Positions 1 through 8,772 of a DNA stretch of 64,000 nucleotides are shown here, piece by piece; position 1 is the stretch's first letter, and every line of letters starts with the position of its first letter. Origin of the DNA: Streptomyces sp. yr375 (GTDB lineage Bacteria > Actinomycetota > Actinomycetes > Streptomycetales > Streptomycetaceae); contig NZ_FOFF01000033.1 of NCBI RefSeq assembly GCF_900110755.1, positions 31,720-95,719 on the forward strand, in the 5' to 3' direction. The position numbers and the translations under genes are program-made. Below the pieces are notes generated by a model. It saw nothing but the letters and a program-made list of their open reading frames with translations. It had not been told where the DNA came from and made no database searches.

Positions 1-1
1 C

Positions 2-1753
2 GCCGTGCGGCGGCTGCTGCGGGGGATCGTCGTCGTCGGGACGCTGGAGGACGCCGAGGAACTGGTGTACTCCCGGCCCGAGTTGACCGCCGTCACCGCC
101 GAAGGCGACCTGCTCGGGGCGCACTTCGCGCACGGCGGGTCGGCCGGCGCGCCCAGCCTGCTGGAGGTGCAGGCGTCCGTCGACGAGGCCGCCGTCGCAC
201 TTGAAGAACTGGCCGTGCGGTGCGAGGAGTTGACGCGGGTGCAGCGGGCGGCGGGGGAGCGGCGTACGGAATGTGCCGCGCTCGTCGAGGAGTTGGGGGA
301 GCGGCGGCGGGCCGCCGACCGGGAGAAGTCGGCCGTGGCCCAGCAGCTCGGGCGGCTCGCGGGCCAGGCGAGGGGCGCGGCCGGCGAGGCCGAGCGGTCC
401 ACGGCGGCGGCGGTGCGGGCGCAGGACGCGCTCGACCGGGCCGTGGAGGACGCGGAGGAACTGGCCGAACGGCTGGCCGTCGCCGAGGAGTTGCCGGTCG
501 AGGAGGAGCCCGACACCGCCGTGCGGGACCGGCTCGCCGCCGACGGGGCCAACGCGCGGCAGACCGAGATGGAGGCGCGGCTCCAGGCCCGTACGCACGA
601 GGAGCGGGTCAGGGGGCTGGCCGGACGGGCCGATTCGCTGGACCGGGCCGCGCGGGCGGAGCGCGAGGCACGCGCGCGTGCCGAGCAGCGGCGGGCGCGG
701 CTGCGGCACGAGGCGGCCGTCGCGGAGGCCGTCGGCTCGGGCGCGCGGCAGTTGCTCGCGCATGTCGAGGTGTCCCTCGGGCGGGCCGAGGCGGAGCGGG
801 TCGCCGCCGACGCGGCCAAGGCGCGGCGCGAACAGGAACTGGCCGCCGCCCGCACCGCCGGCCGCGAACTCAAGGCCGAACTGGACACGTTGACGGACTC
901 GGTGCACCGGGGCGAGGTGCTCGGCGCCGAGAAGCGGCTGCGGATCGAGCAGTTGGAGACCAGGGCGCTGGAGGAGCTGGGCGTGGAGCCCGCCGGGCTG
1001 GTCTCCGAGTACGGGCCGCATCAGCTCGTGCCGCCGTCGCCGCCCGCCGAGGGCGAGGCGCTGCCGGAGGACCCCGAGGACCCGCGCAACCAGCCGAGGC
1101 CGTTCGCGCGGGCCGAGCAGGAGAAGCGGCTGAAGGCGGCCGAACGGGCGTACCAGCAGCTCGGCAAGGTGAACCCGCTCGCCCTGGAGGAGTTCTCCGC
1201 GCTGGAGGAACGCCACAAGTTCCTCAGCGAGCAGTTGGAGGACCTCAAGAAGACCCGAACCGACCTGCTTCAGGTGGTGAAGGAGGTCGACGAGCGCGTC
1301 GAGCAGGTCTTCACCGAGGCGTTCCGGGACACGGCCAGGCAGTTCGAGGGCGTCTTCAGCCGGCTCTTCCCGGGCGGCGAGGGGCGGCTGATCCTGACCG
1401 ATCCCGACAACATGCTCACCACGGGCGTGGACGTCGAGGCCCGGCCCCCGGGCAAGAAGGTCAAGCGGCTCAGCCTGCTCTCCGGCGGCGAGCGGTCGCT
1501 GACCGCCGTCGCGATGCTGGTGTCGATCTTCAAGGCCCGGCCCAGCCCGTTCTACGTCATGGACGAGGTCGAGGCCGCCCTCGACGACACCAACCTCCAG
1601 CGGCTCATCCGGATCATGGAGGAGCTCCAGGAGTCCTCGCAGCTCATCGTGATCACGCACCAGAAGCGGACGATGGAGGTCGCCGACGCGCTGTACGGCG
1701 TGTCCATGCAGGGCGACGGCGTGTCGAAGGTGATCAGCCAGCGCCTGCGCTGA
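2..1753 (+). CDS. smc: Chromosome segregation protein SMC, C-terminal part (5' end outside window)
   Basis: This is the 3' part of the SMC ATPase, the core of the condensin-like complex that compacts and segregates the chromosome with ScpA and ScpB. The visible protein starts after the hinge. It has several hundred residues of Ala/Arg/Glu-rich coiled coil, then the C-terminal ATPase half with the ABC signature LSGGERSLTA, the Walker B stretch FYVMDEVEAALDD and the ITHQK switch histidine. The reading frame is open to the left edge, so the N-terminal Walker A half and the hinge are missing only because the window is cut. The stop is TGA at 1751-1753. Identification is firm from the signature, Walker B and coiled-coil layout. 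Confidence 0.96.
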   Translation, partial: AVRRLLRGIVVVGTLEDAEELVYSRPELTAVTAEGDLLGAHFAHGGSAGAPSLLEVQASVDEAAVALEELAVRCEELTRVQRAAGERRTECAALVEELGERRRAADREKSAVAQQLGRLAGQARGAAGEAERSTAAAVRAQDALDRAVEDAEELAERLAVAEELPVEEEPDTAVRDRLAADGANARQTEMEARLQARTHEERVRGLAGRADSLDRAARAEREARARAEQRRARLRHEAAVAEAVGSGARQLLAHVEVSLGRAEAERVAADAAKARREQELAAARTAGRELKAELDTLTDSVHRGEVLGAEKRLRIEQLETRALEELGVEPAGLVSEYGPHQLVPPSPPAEGEALPEDPEDPRNQPRPFARAEQEKRLKAAERAYQQLGKVNPLALEEFSALEERHKFLSEQLEDLKKTRTDLLQVVKEVDERVEQVFTEAFRDTARQFEGVFSRLFPGGEGRLILTDPDNMLTTGVDVEARPPGKKVKRLSLLSGGERSLTAVAMLVSIFKARPSPFYVMDEVEAALDDTNLQRLIRIMEELQESSQLIVITHQKRTMEVADALYGVSMQGDGVSKVISQRLR

Positions 1754-1862
1754 GCCATCAAACCGCCCACTCAGACCCCTTCCGACCCCCTCCGACCCAT
1801 CCGGGTTCAAGAAGTGAACGAACGCGGCACTTCTGTGCCTTAGATCTCACCTTTCCTCACGT

Positions 1863-1890
1863 TTGACTTTGAGACTTGAAGGCATAGTCT
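1863..1890 (+). promoter_or_regulatory. Candidate promoter of glcP
   Basis: TTGACT (1863-1868) and TAGTCT (1885-1890) are separated by 16 bases, close to the housekeeping-sigma consensus of Streptomyces. They lie about 90 bases before the glcP start. This is read from the sequence only; no start site is known. Confidence 0.4.
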
Positions 1891-1926
1891 CGGCAACGTT
1901 GTATTTACCTTCAGGTACCACCTATC

Positions 1927-1942
1927 CGGGGGTCGACCCCCG
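1927..1942. promoter_or_regulatory. Perfect 16-bp palindrome in the glcP leader
   Basis: CGGGGGTCGACCCCCG reads the same on both strands. It lies between the candidate promoter and the glcP ribosome binding site (GAGGAG 1965-1970), where an operator or a small mRNA hairpin would sit. No known regulator motif is recognised. Confidence 0.4.
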
Positions 1943-1976
1943 TCGGCAGCGTTGCCGGCGGCCCGAGGAGTTGAAC

Positions 1977-3395
1977 GTGACCAGCGCAGCGCAGGCACAG
2001 AAGTCAGGAGCCCGGGCGGCTCACCCCGATCATCTCGGGCACGTCGTCTTCATCGCGGCGGCGGCCGCGATGGGCGGCTTCCTCTTCGGCTACGACAGCT
2101 CCGTCATCAACGGCGCCGTCGAGGCCATCCGGGACCGCTACGACATCGGCTCCGTGGCCCTGGCGCAGGTCATCGCCGTCGCCCTGATCGGCTGCGCGGT
2201 CGGCGCGGCGACCGCCGGCCGGATCGCCGACCGCGTCGGCCGCATCCGGGTCATGCAGATCGCCGCCGCCCTGTTCACGGTCAGCGCCGTCGGCTCCGCA
2301 CTGCCCTTCGCGCTGTGGGACTTCGCCCTGTGGCGGGTCGTCGGCGGCTTCGCCATCGGCATGGCCTCCGTGATCGGCCCCGCCTACATCGCCGAGGTCG
2401 CCCCGCCCGCCTATCGCGGCCGCCTCGGCTCCTTCCAGCAGGCCGCGATCGTCATCGGCATCGCCGTCTCGCAGCTCGTCAACTGGGGTCTGCTCAACGC
2501 AGCCGGCGGCGACCAGCGCGGCAAGCTGATGGGCCTGGAGGCCTGGCAGGTCATGCTCGGCGTGATGGTCGTCCCGGCCGTCCTCTACGGCCTGCTCTCC
2601 TTCGCCATCCCCGAGTCGCCCCGCTTCCTGATCTCCGTCGGCAGGCACGACCGCGCCCGCGAGATCCTTCAGGAGGTCGAGGGACCGAGCGGCGACCTGG
2701 ACGCCCGCGTCACCGAGATCGAGCACGCCATGCGGAGCGAGCACAAGTCGGCCTTCAAGGACCTGCTCGGCGGCGGCTTCTTCTTCAAGCCGATCGTCTG
2801 GATCGGCATCGGCCTGTCGGTCTTCCAGCAGTTCGTCGGCATCAACGTCGCGTTCTACTACTCCTCGACGCTGTGGCAGTCGGTCGGCGTCGACCCGACG
2901 GACTCGTTCTTCTACTCCTTCACCACGTCGATCATCAACATCCTCGGCACCGTGATCGCGATGATCTTCGTGGACCGCGTCGGCCGCAAGCCGCTCGCCC
3001 TCATCGGCTCCGTCGGCATGGTCGTCGGCCTCGGCCTGGAGGCCTGGGCGTTCTCCTTCGACCTGGTCGACGGCAAGCTGCCCGCCACCCAGGGCTGGAT
3101 CGCCCTGATCGCCGCCCACGTGTTCGTCCTCTTCTTCGCCCTGTCCTGGGGCGTCGTCGTCTGGGTCTTCCTCGGCGAGATGTTCCCCAACCGGATCCGC
3201 GCCGCCGCCCTGGGCGTGGCCGCCTCCGCACAGTGGATCGCCAACTGGGCCATCACCGCGAGCTTCCCGTCCCTCGCCGACTGGAACCTCTCCGCGACCT
3301 ACCTGATCTACACCGTCTTCGCCGCGCTCTCCATCCCCTTCGTCCTCAGGTACGTCAAGGAGACGAAGGGCAAGACCCTGGAGGAGATGGGCTGA
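1977..3395 (+). CDS. glcP: MFS sugar permease, glucose permease GlcP-like
   Basis: A 472-residue sugar-porter-family MFS transporter with 12 predicted membrane helices that imports a hexose by proton symport. Family signatures are visible: GYDSSVINGA in helix 1, DRVGRIR after helix 2, PESPRFL before the central loop, DRVGRKP in the second half and KETKGKTLEEM at the C-terminus. I chose the GTG at 1977 because GAGGAG ends 6 bases upstream; the frame stays open back to 1863 without a better site. The position next to smc matches the glucose permease of Streptomyces (from memory), so glucose is the likely substrate. Its stop lies 3 bases from the stop of the convergent oxidoreductase gene, with no room for a separate terminator. 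Confidence 0.88.
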   Translation: MTSAAQAQKSGARAAHPDHLGHVVFIAAAAAMGGFLFGYDSSVINGAVEAIRDRYDIGSVALAQVIAVALIGCAVGAATAGRIADRVGRIRVMQIAAALFTVSAVGSALPFALWDFALWRVVGGFAIGMASVIGPAYIAEVAPPAYRGRLGSFQQAAIVIGIAVSQLVNWGLLNAAGGDQRGKLMGLEAWQVMLGVMVVPAVLYGLLSFAIPESPRFLISVGRHDRAREILQEVEGPSGDLDARVTEIEHAMRSEHKSAFKDLLGGGFFFKPIVWIGIGLSVFQQFVGINVAFYYSSTLWQSVGVDPTDSFFYSFTTSIINILGTVIAMIFVDRVGRKPLALIGSVGMVVGLGLEAWAFSFDLVDGKLPATQGWIALIAAHVFVLFFALSWGVVVWVFLGEMFPNRIRAAALGVAASAQWIANWAITASFPSLADWNLSATYLIYTVFAALSIPFVLRYVKETKGKTLEEMG

Positions 3396-3398
3396 CCC

Positions 3399-4370
3399 TC
3401 ACCCTCCGAGCCGGGGCAGCACGTCGTCGCAGAACAGCCGCAGACTCCGCCACCCCTCGGCCACCGGCATCCCACCCGCGAGCGGATGCAGTACGAGGTG
3501 GTCGAGCCCCTGCGCCACACACGCGTCCGGCGTGAGAATCCGGTACACCCCCTCCTCCCGGAGCCCGTCGACCGTCGTCGCCCCCGACCGCACCGCCGAG
3601 CGGATGTCACCGGACTGCCAGGATGCGTACGTCCGCGCCTCGTGCAGGAAGTGGCCGCCGTACTCGGCCCACGCCCGGTCCGGATCCTCGGCGAGGTGCA
3701 GCAGCGGCGTCTCCGCGCCCGGCATCATCGTCCAGCCGTCCGTCCCGTACTCCACCAGCCGCTCCTTGTAGTACGCCTCCAGCTCCGGAAGGTGCGCGCT
3801 CGGGAAGAACGGCAGCCCGAACCGGGCGGCCCGGCGGGCGGCGGCCCGGGAGGAGCCGCCGACCAGGAGCAGGGGGTGCGGGTCGGACCCCGGGCGCGGG
3901 GTGACCCGTACCGTACGGCCCCGGTACGTGAACTCCTCGCCGGTCCAGGCCTTGAGCAGGGTGTCCAGGAGCTCGTCCTGGAGGCGACCGCGCCGCTTCC
4001 AGTCCACCCCCGCCCACGCGTACTCCTCGGGCCGGTAGCCGATCCCGGCGACCGTGACCAGCCGCCCGCCGCTGAGCAGGTCGAGCACGGCGATGTCCTC
4101 GGCGAGCCGCAGCGGGTCGTGCAGCGGGCCGATCGCCGCCGACACGGTCACCGCCAGCCGCCGCGTCGCCCCCAGCACCGCGCCCGCGAAGGCGAACGGC
4201 GACGGCAGCCAGTTGTTCTCGACGCCGTGATGCTCCTCGGTCTGCGCGACGGCGACCCCGCGCTCGTCGGCGTACCGGGCCATCTCCAGCGCCGCCCGGT
4301 AGCGGACGCCCAGCTCGGCGGGGCTCGCGCCGGGGGCGACGAGGTTGAAACGGACGACGGTGACGGGCAT
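3399..4370 (-). CDS. LLM-class flavin-dependent oxidoreductase
   Basis: A 323-residue luciferase-like monooxygenase-family protein. The N-terminal beta strand VTVVRFNLVAPG, the segment QTEEHHGVENNWLPSP, the loop DLLSGGRLVTVAGIGYRPEEY and the helix AEDIAVLDLL are typical of single-component LLM enzymes that use FMN or F420. The substrate cannot be told. ATG at 4370 is preceded on the minus strand by a GAAGGGGGG-like ribosome site. The same minus-strand frame stays open far beyond 4370, but that part is antisense to ftsY and is not coding. The gene is divergent from ftsY, with an operator-like repeat cluster between them. Confidence 0.85.
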   Translation of the reverse strand: MPVTVVRFNLVAPGASPAELGVRYRAALEMARYADERGVAVAQTEEHHGVENNWLPSPFAFAGAVLGATRRLAVTVSAAIGPLHDPLRLAEDIAVLDLLSGGRLVTVAGIGYRPEEYAWAGVDWKRRGRLQDELLDTLLKAWTGEEFTYRGRTVRVTPRPGSDPHPLLLVGGSSRAAARRAARFGLPFFPSAHLPELEAYYKERLVEYGTDGWTMMPGAETPLLHLAEDPDRAWAEYGGHFLHEARTYASWQSGDIRSAVRSGATTVDGLREEGVYRILTPDACVAQGLDHLVLHPLAGGMPVAEGWRSLRLFCDDVLPRLGG

Positions 4371-4401
4371 GGGAGGCCCCCTTCGCCGGGCGGGTCGGGT
4401 G

Positions 4402-4447
4402 CTGACGCGGTGCTGACGCAGGGGGACGTTAGCTGACGATGCGTCAG
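4402..4447. promoter_or_regulatory. CTGACG repeat cluster with 15-bp palindrome, operator candidate
   Basis: CTGACG occurs at 4402, 4413 and 4433. The last copy forms the perfect inverted repeat CTGACG-ATG-CGTCAG (4433-4447). It lies just upstream of the minus-strand oxidoreductase gene, where its promoter should be. The layout looks like a repressor operator; the regulator is unknown. Confidence 0.4.
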
Positions 4448-4529
4448 GTAACCAGGGGAGCGGCATGCCGCCGTTCGGGCGTGCGGCCACCCGCCCCGCC
4501 GCAGAGGGGTCACGCATACTGGGTGCGTT

Positions 4530-5735
4530 ATGGAAACCGTCATCCTTGCTGTAGTCATCGCCGTGGTCGTGCTCGGTGTGCTGGGCGGGCTCGTCGTCGG
4601 CAGCCGACGGAAGAAGTCGCTGCCCCCGCCGCCCCCCACCGCGCCCGACATCACCGCCCCGCCGGCCGAGCCGCACGTCGGCGACGAGGCCGAGACCCCG
4701 CGCGACGAACCGCGCCGCACGATCGAGGAGGTGGATCTCCCCGGCGGCGGCCCGACCGGCACCGCCGTCGAGGAACCGCCCGCCGTCGAGGCTCCCGGGA
4801 TCGAGATCCCGGAGCCCACCGAGGGGCGGCTGATCCGCCTCCGCGCCCGTCTCTCCCGCTCGCAGAACGCCCTCGGCAAGGGCCTGCTCACGCTGCTCTC
4901 GCGCGAGCACCTCGACGACGACACCTGGGAGGAGATCGAGGACACGCTGCTCACCGCGGACGTCGGCGTGGCCCCCACCCAGGAACTCGTCGAGCGCCTC
5001 CGCGCACGCGTCAAGGTGCTCGGCACCCGCACCCCCGTCGAGCTGCGCGCCCTGCTGCGCGAGGAGCTGCTCAAGCTGGTCGGCACCGACGTCGACCGCA
5101 CGGTGAAGACCGAGCCCGAGGAGCGCAAGCCGGGCATCGTGATGGTCGTCGGGGTCAACGGCACCGGCAAGACCACCACCACCGGCAAGCTCGCGCGCGT
5201 CCTCGTCGCCGACGGCCGGAGCGTCGTCCTGGGCGCCGCCGACACCTTCCGCGCCGCCGCCGCCGACCAGCTCCAGACCTGGGGCGACCGGGTCGGCGCC
5301 CACACCGTGCGCGGCCCCGAGGCCGGCGACCCCGCCTCCGTCGCGTTCGACGCGGTGAAGGAGGGCAAGGCGATGGGCGTCGACGTCGTCCTCATCGACA
5401 CCGCCGGCCGGCTGCACACCAAGACCGGCCTCATGGACGAGCTGGGCAAGGTCAAGCGCGTCGTCGAGAAGCACGCCCCGCTCGACGAGGTGCTGCTCGT
5501 CCTCGACGCCACCACCGGGCAGAACGGCCTCGTCCAGGCCCGGGTCTTCGCCGAGGTCGTCGACATCACCGGCATCGTCCTGACCAAGCTGGACGGTACG
5601 GCGAAGGGCGGCATCGTGGTCGCGGTCCAGCGCGAGCTGGGCGTACCGGTCAAGCTCATCGGACTCGGCGAGGGCGCGGACGACCTGGCGCCGTTCGACC
5701 CGGAGGCGTTCGTCGACGCCCTGATCGGCGACTGA
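4530..5735 (+). CDS. ftsY: Signal recognition particle receptor FtsY
   Basis: The 401-residue SRP receptor docks ribosome-nascent-chain/SRP complexes at the membrane and shares a GTPase cycle with Ffh (encoded at 13058). The actinobacterial N-terminus is a true membrane anchor (residues 2-26, METVILAVVIAVVV onward, followed by RRKK), then an acidic, proline-rich linker to about residue 95, then the NG domain. GTPase motifs seen are GVNGTGKTTTTGKLA near residue 208, DTFRAAAADQL, DTAGRLHTK and LTKLDGTAKGG. ATG at 4530 begins exactly at the anchor. A strong hairpin follows the stop. Confidence 0.97.
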   Translation: METVILAVVIAVVVLGVLGGLVVGSRRKKSLPPPPPTAPDITAPPAEPHVGDEAETPRDEPRRTIEEVDLPGGGPTGTAVEEPPAVEAPGIEIPEPTEGRLIRLRARLSRSQNALGKGLLTLLSREHLDDDTWEEIEDTLLTADVGVAPTQELVERLRARVKVLGTRTPVELRALLREELLKLVGTDVDRTVKTEPEERKPGIVMVVGVNGTGKTTTTGKLARVLVADGRSVVLGAADTFRAAAADQLQTWGDRVGAHTVRGPEAGDPASVAFDAVKEGKAMGVDVVLIDTAGRLHTKTGLMDELGKVKRVVEKHAPLDEVLLVLDATTGQNGLVQARVFAEVVDITGIVLTKLDGTAKGGIVVAVQRELGVPVKLIGLGEGADDLAPFDPEAFVDALIGD

Positions 5736-5772
5736 CACAGGTACCCGTACCCGATTCAGTGGCCGCCGCGAA

Positions 5773-5812
5773 GAAGCGCCCGCCCCCAGACGCAGTGGGG
5801 AGCGGGCGCTTC
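5773..5812. terminator. Bidirectional hairpin between ftsY and the convergent gene
   Basis: GAAGCGCCCGC (5773-5783) pairs perfectly with GCGGGCGCTTC (5802-5812), and an inner CCCC/GGGG pair extends the stem. It sits between two convergent stops (5735 and 5845) with no long U tract, as is usual in this GC range. Confidence 0.75.
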
Positions 5813-5844
5813 GCTGTGTACGACCGGCCCTGGGGCCGATGCGG

Positions 5845-6501
5845 TTACGCGCGCGACCGGTGCGCCAGATACGCCAGCGTGCCCAGCAGCAGGCGGGCCT
5901 CCGGCGGGCGGGTCGCCGAGTCCAGGGCGGGTGGGCGCAGCCAGCGGACCGGGCCGAGGCCGCCGCGGTCGGAGGGCGGGGCCGTGACATACGTACCGGG
6001 GCCGAGGCCGCGCAGGTCGAGGGCGGCCGGGTCGTCCCAGCCCATGCGGTAGAGGAGGTCGGTCAGCTCGGCGGCGGCGCCGGGGGCGACGAAGAACTGC
6101 GTGCGGCCCTCGGGGGTGGCGGTGACCGGACCGAGGGGCAGGCCCATCCGCTCCAGACGGACCAGGGCCCGTCGGCCGGCGGGCTCGGCGACCTCGATCG
6201 CGTCGAACGCGCGCCCCACGGGCAGCATGATCGCGGCGCCCGGGAACTCCGACCAGGTCCTGCTCACCTCGTCGAGGGTGGCGCCGGCGGGGACCCGCGG
6301 GGCGAACTCCAGGGGATGCGCGCCCGGTTCGCGACAACCGGCGCGCCCGCACGAGCAGACACCCGCCGCGGCCCGTGCGCCCGGCACCGCGTCCCAGCCC
6401 CACAGCCCCGTGAACTCGGCGACGGCGGTGCACTCGGACGAGCGAGAGCGCCTGCGCGCGCCGGAGCGGATCTCGCGAATGCCGCCGATCGTGAAGCCCA
6501 T
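5845..6501 (-). CDS. Bifunctional DNA primase/polymerase-like (prim-pol N-terminal) hypothetical protein
   Basis: A 218-residue protein with the look of the small actinobacterial proteins related to the N-terminal domain of bifunctional DNA primase/polymerases. Seen features are the opening GWDAVPGARAAAGVCSCGRAGCREPGAHP, here a Cys-rich pair CSCG and GCREPG followed by a His, then PGAAIMLPVGRAFDAIEVAEPAG and GPGTYVTAPPSDRGG. In true prim-pol enzymes the Cys/His segment is followed by an Asp-x-Asp catalytic pair; here the matching stretch reads FDAIEV, so polymerase activity is doubtful. ATG at 6501 has GGAGGGGG directly upstream. The gene is monocistronic and converges on ftsY. Function unknown; the family call is moderate. 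Confidence 0.65.
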   Translation of the reverse strand: MGFTIGGIREIRSGARRRSRSSECTAVAEFTGLWGWDAVPGARAAAGVCSCGRAGCREPGAHPLEFAPRVPAGATLDEVSRTWSEFPGAAIMLPVGRAFDAIEVAEPAGRRALVRLERMGLPLGPVTATPEGRTQFFVAPGAAAELTDLLYRMGWDDPAALDLRGLGPGTYVTAPPSDRGGLGPVRWLRPPALDSATRPPEARLLLGTLAYLAHRSRA

Positions 6502-6948
6502 GCCCCCTCCAACGGGTCCGGCGCGGCGATGGTTACGCAGCGGTGACCATCATGACTCTCCGTGCTTTCCGCTGTCCGGTGGCCGCTCGATCCGGGCAGC
6601 GCCCTGAAGTGCTCCGGGTGGTGTGTTCGGCTGCGTGCGCCCCTGAGTGCTTCGCTCCACTCACTCCCGGCCTTCCGCTGTCAAGTGAATCGCGTGCAGG
6701 TCAGCGGGAGTTCATTCGAAGGGGTGGCGAATGGTGGCGTTTCCGGGATCGCCGTGGCTGGAGGCGTGATCGTAGGATTACGTTGAGTGTGCGGGTCCTG
6801 GAGGCACATGCGCTTTCGGGTATGCCGGAGGCAAGTCGGCTTTCCGTTCGAAGGGTGGCAGGTCCCGGACGGTGGGCCCTATTTACCGGCATTCTGATAA
6901 GGCTTGGCGCACTCAGTGACAAGTGGTCTCAGGGATGGGGGCGTTCCA
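6502..6948. other. Long leader/promoter region of nsdA, no gene seen
   Basis: A 447-base gap between divergent genes. It is less GC-rich than its surroundings near 6700-6910, with AT-rich steps such as CTATTTACC and CTGATAAGG just before nsdA. Open frames crossing it have poor codon bias and no ribosome site. It most likely holds the promoter and a long untranslated leader of nsdA; no clear repeat or RNA fold was found by eye. Confidence 0.5.
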
Positions 6949-8433
6949 GTGAGCGGCAACGGCGGAAGCGGAAACAGCGCTACGGGCACGGACAAGCGTC
7001 CGAACGAGCTGCTCACGTCGTGGTTCGTGCGCAGCGGCTGGTCGAAGGGCGAACTGGCCCGTCAAGTCAACCGCCGGGCCCGCCAGTTGGGCGCCAACCA
7101 CATCTCCACCGACACCTCGCGGGTGCGCCGCTGGCTGGACGGCGAGAACCCCCGCGAGCCCATCCCGAGGATCCTCTCGGAGCTGTTCTCCGAGCGGTTC
7201 GGCTGCGTCGTCTCCGTCGAGGACCTCGGGCTGCGCACGGCGCGCCAGGCACCCTCCGTGACCGGCGTCGACCTGCCGTGGACGGCCCCGCAGACGGTGG
7301 CCCAGCTCAGCGAGTTCTCGCGCAGCGACCTCATGCTGGCGCGGCGCGGCTTCCTCGGCACCTCGCTCGCCCTGTGTGCCGGGCCGACGCTCATCGAACC
7401 CATGCAGCGCTGGCTCGTGCCGTCCCCGCCCGCCCCGCGCCAGGAGCCGGACTCGGTGCCCACCAGCCGGGCCCGCGGCCGGCTCTCCGGACCCGAGCTT
7501 GACCTGCTGGAGTCCACCACCACGATGTTCCGGCAGTGGGACGCGCAGTGCGGCGGCGGCCTGCGCCGCAAGGCCGTCGTCGGACAACTGCACGAGGTGA
7601 CCGACCTCCTCCAGGAGCCGCACCCCGAGTCCACCGCGCGCCGGCTCTTCAAGGTCGCCGCCGAGCTGGCGGAGCTGGCCGGCTGGATGAGTTACGACGT
7701 CGGGCTCCAGCCGACCGCGCAGAAGTACTTCGTCCTCGCCCTGCACGCCGCCAAGGAGGCCGGTGACCGGCCGCTCGGCTCGTACGTGCTGTCCAGCATG
7801 AGCCGCCAGATGATCCACCTCGGCCGCCCCGAGGACGCGCTGGAGCTGATCCACCTCGCGCAGTACGGCAGCCGCGACTGCGCGAGCCCGCGCACCCAGT
7901 CCATGCTGTATGCGATGGAGGCCCGCGCCTTCGCCAACATGGGGCAGCCCGGGCGGTGCAAGCGGGCCGTGCGGATGGCCGAGGACACCTTCGCCGAGGC
8001 CGCCGAGTGGGACGAGCCGGACCCCGACTGGATCCGCTTCTTCTCCGAGGCCGAGCTGTACGGCGAGAACAGCCACTCCTTCCGCGACCTCGCCTACGTC
8101 GCAGGCCGCAGCCCCACGTACGCCTCGCTGGCCGAGCCCCTCATGCGCAAGGCCGTGCACCTGTTCACCGACGACACCGACCACCAGCGGTCGTACGTGC
8201 TGAACCTGATCGGCATGGCCACCGTCCACCTGCTGCAGCGCGAGCCCGAGCAGAGCGCGGTCCTCGCCACCAAGGCCATGCAGGAGGCCAAGAAGGTGCG
8301 CTCCGAGCGCGTCAACACTCGTATTCGAAAGACCGTGGACAGCGCCGTGCGCGAGTTCGGGGATCTCTCCGAGGTCATCGACCTCACCGAGCGCCTCACC
8401 ATCGAACTTCCGGAGACGGCCGAAGCGGTCTGA
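6949..8433 (+). CDS. nsdA: NsdA, negative regulator of differentiation and antibiotic production
   Basis: A 494-residue cytoplasmic protein closely resembling NsdA of Streptomyces, whose loss increases sporulation and antibiotic production. The N-terminal 90 residues (RPNELLTSWFVRSGWSKGEL, then TDTSRVRRWLDGENPREP) form an XRE-like helix-turn-helix segment. The rest is a TPR-type helical array, with pairs such as LFKVAAELAELAGWMSYDVG, QKYFVLALHAAKEAGD and RTQSMLYAMEARAFANMGQ. I preferred GTG at 6949, with GGGATGGGGG upstream, over an upstream TTG at 6904 because homologues begin near this Ser/Gly-rich stretch. It lies between the prim-pol-like gene and amtB, as in other Streptomyces (from memory). 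Confidence 0.88.
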   Translation: MSGNGGSGNSATGTDKRPNELLTSWFVRSGWSKGELARQVNRRARQLGANHISTDTSRVRRWLDGENPREPIPRILSELFSERFGCVVSVEDLGLRTARQAPSVTGVDLPWTAPQTVAQLSEFSRSDLMLARRGFLGTSLALCAGPTLIEPMQRWLVPSPPAPRQEPDSVPTSRARGRLSGPELDLLESTTTMFRQWDAQCGGGLRRKAVVGQLHEVTDLLQEPHPESTARRLFKVAAELAELAGWMSYDVGLQPTAQKYFVLALHAAKEAGDRPLGSYVLSSMSRQMIHLGRPEDALELIHLAQYGSRDCASPRTQSMLYAMEARAFANMGQPGRCKRAVRMAEDTFAEAAEWDEPDPDWIRFFSEAELYGENSHSFRDLAYVAGRSPTYASLAEPLMRKAVHLFTDDTDHQRSYVLNLIGMATVHLLQREPEQSAVLATKAMQEAKKVRSERVNTRIRKTVDSAVREFGDLSEVIDLTERLTIELPETAEAV

Positions 8434-8617
8434 ACCGGCCGGTCCACCGACCGAAACCCTTGAACCCCGGCCGCGGCCGGCCCTCCCGAACTGCCCGACT
8501 CGGCTCCCCCATGCCAGGTCATCGGAAGGCCGACCGCGGCCGGTCCGCGTGGCGCCCGCCCGAAGGTTGCGCCACGATAACGATCGATTCCGCCAGAATC
8601 CGGCAGTTCATCTATGC

Positions 8618-8653
8618 GTAACACACGAGACGCCTTCGTCACGGCGGCGAAAC
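8618..8653. promoter_or_regulatory. GlnR-like nitrogen-control site upstream of amtB
   Basis: GTCAC-N6-GAAAC (8638-8653) matches the half-site pair known for the global nitrogen regulator GlnR of Streptomyces (gTnAc-N6-GaAAc). A second, weaker pair GTAAC-N6-GACGC lies at 8618-8633. Activation of amtB-glnK-glnD by GlnR is established in S. coelicolor; that these bases are the site is inference. The remainder of the 339-base gap (8434-8772) shows no gene. Confidence 0.65.
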
Positions 8654-8772
8654 AACCAGGGGCTTCCACCGAAACCGCGCTGCGCCAATCTCATGGCGCA
8701 TAACCGGCCCACCCCTCACCACCCGCACTGGCTTCGCCCGCACGGGGCCGTACCTACGACGAGGAGACGCCG

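Noticed and set aside
4371..5990. Minus-strand open frame continuing the oxidoreductase frame for another 500 codons
   Set aside because: It is antisense to ftsY, has no homology or ribosome site, and results from the GC-rich codon bias of the real gene.
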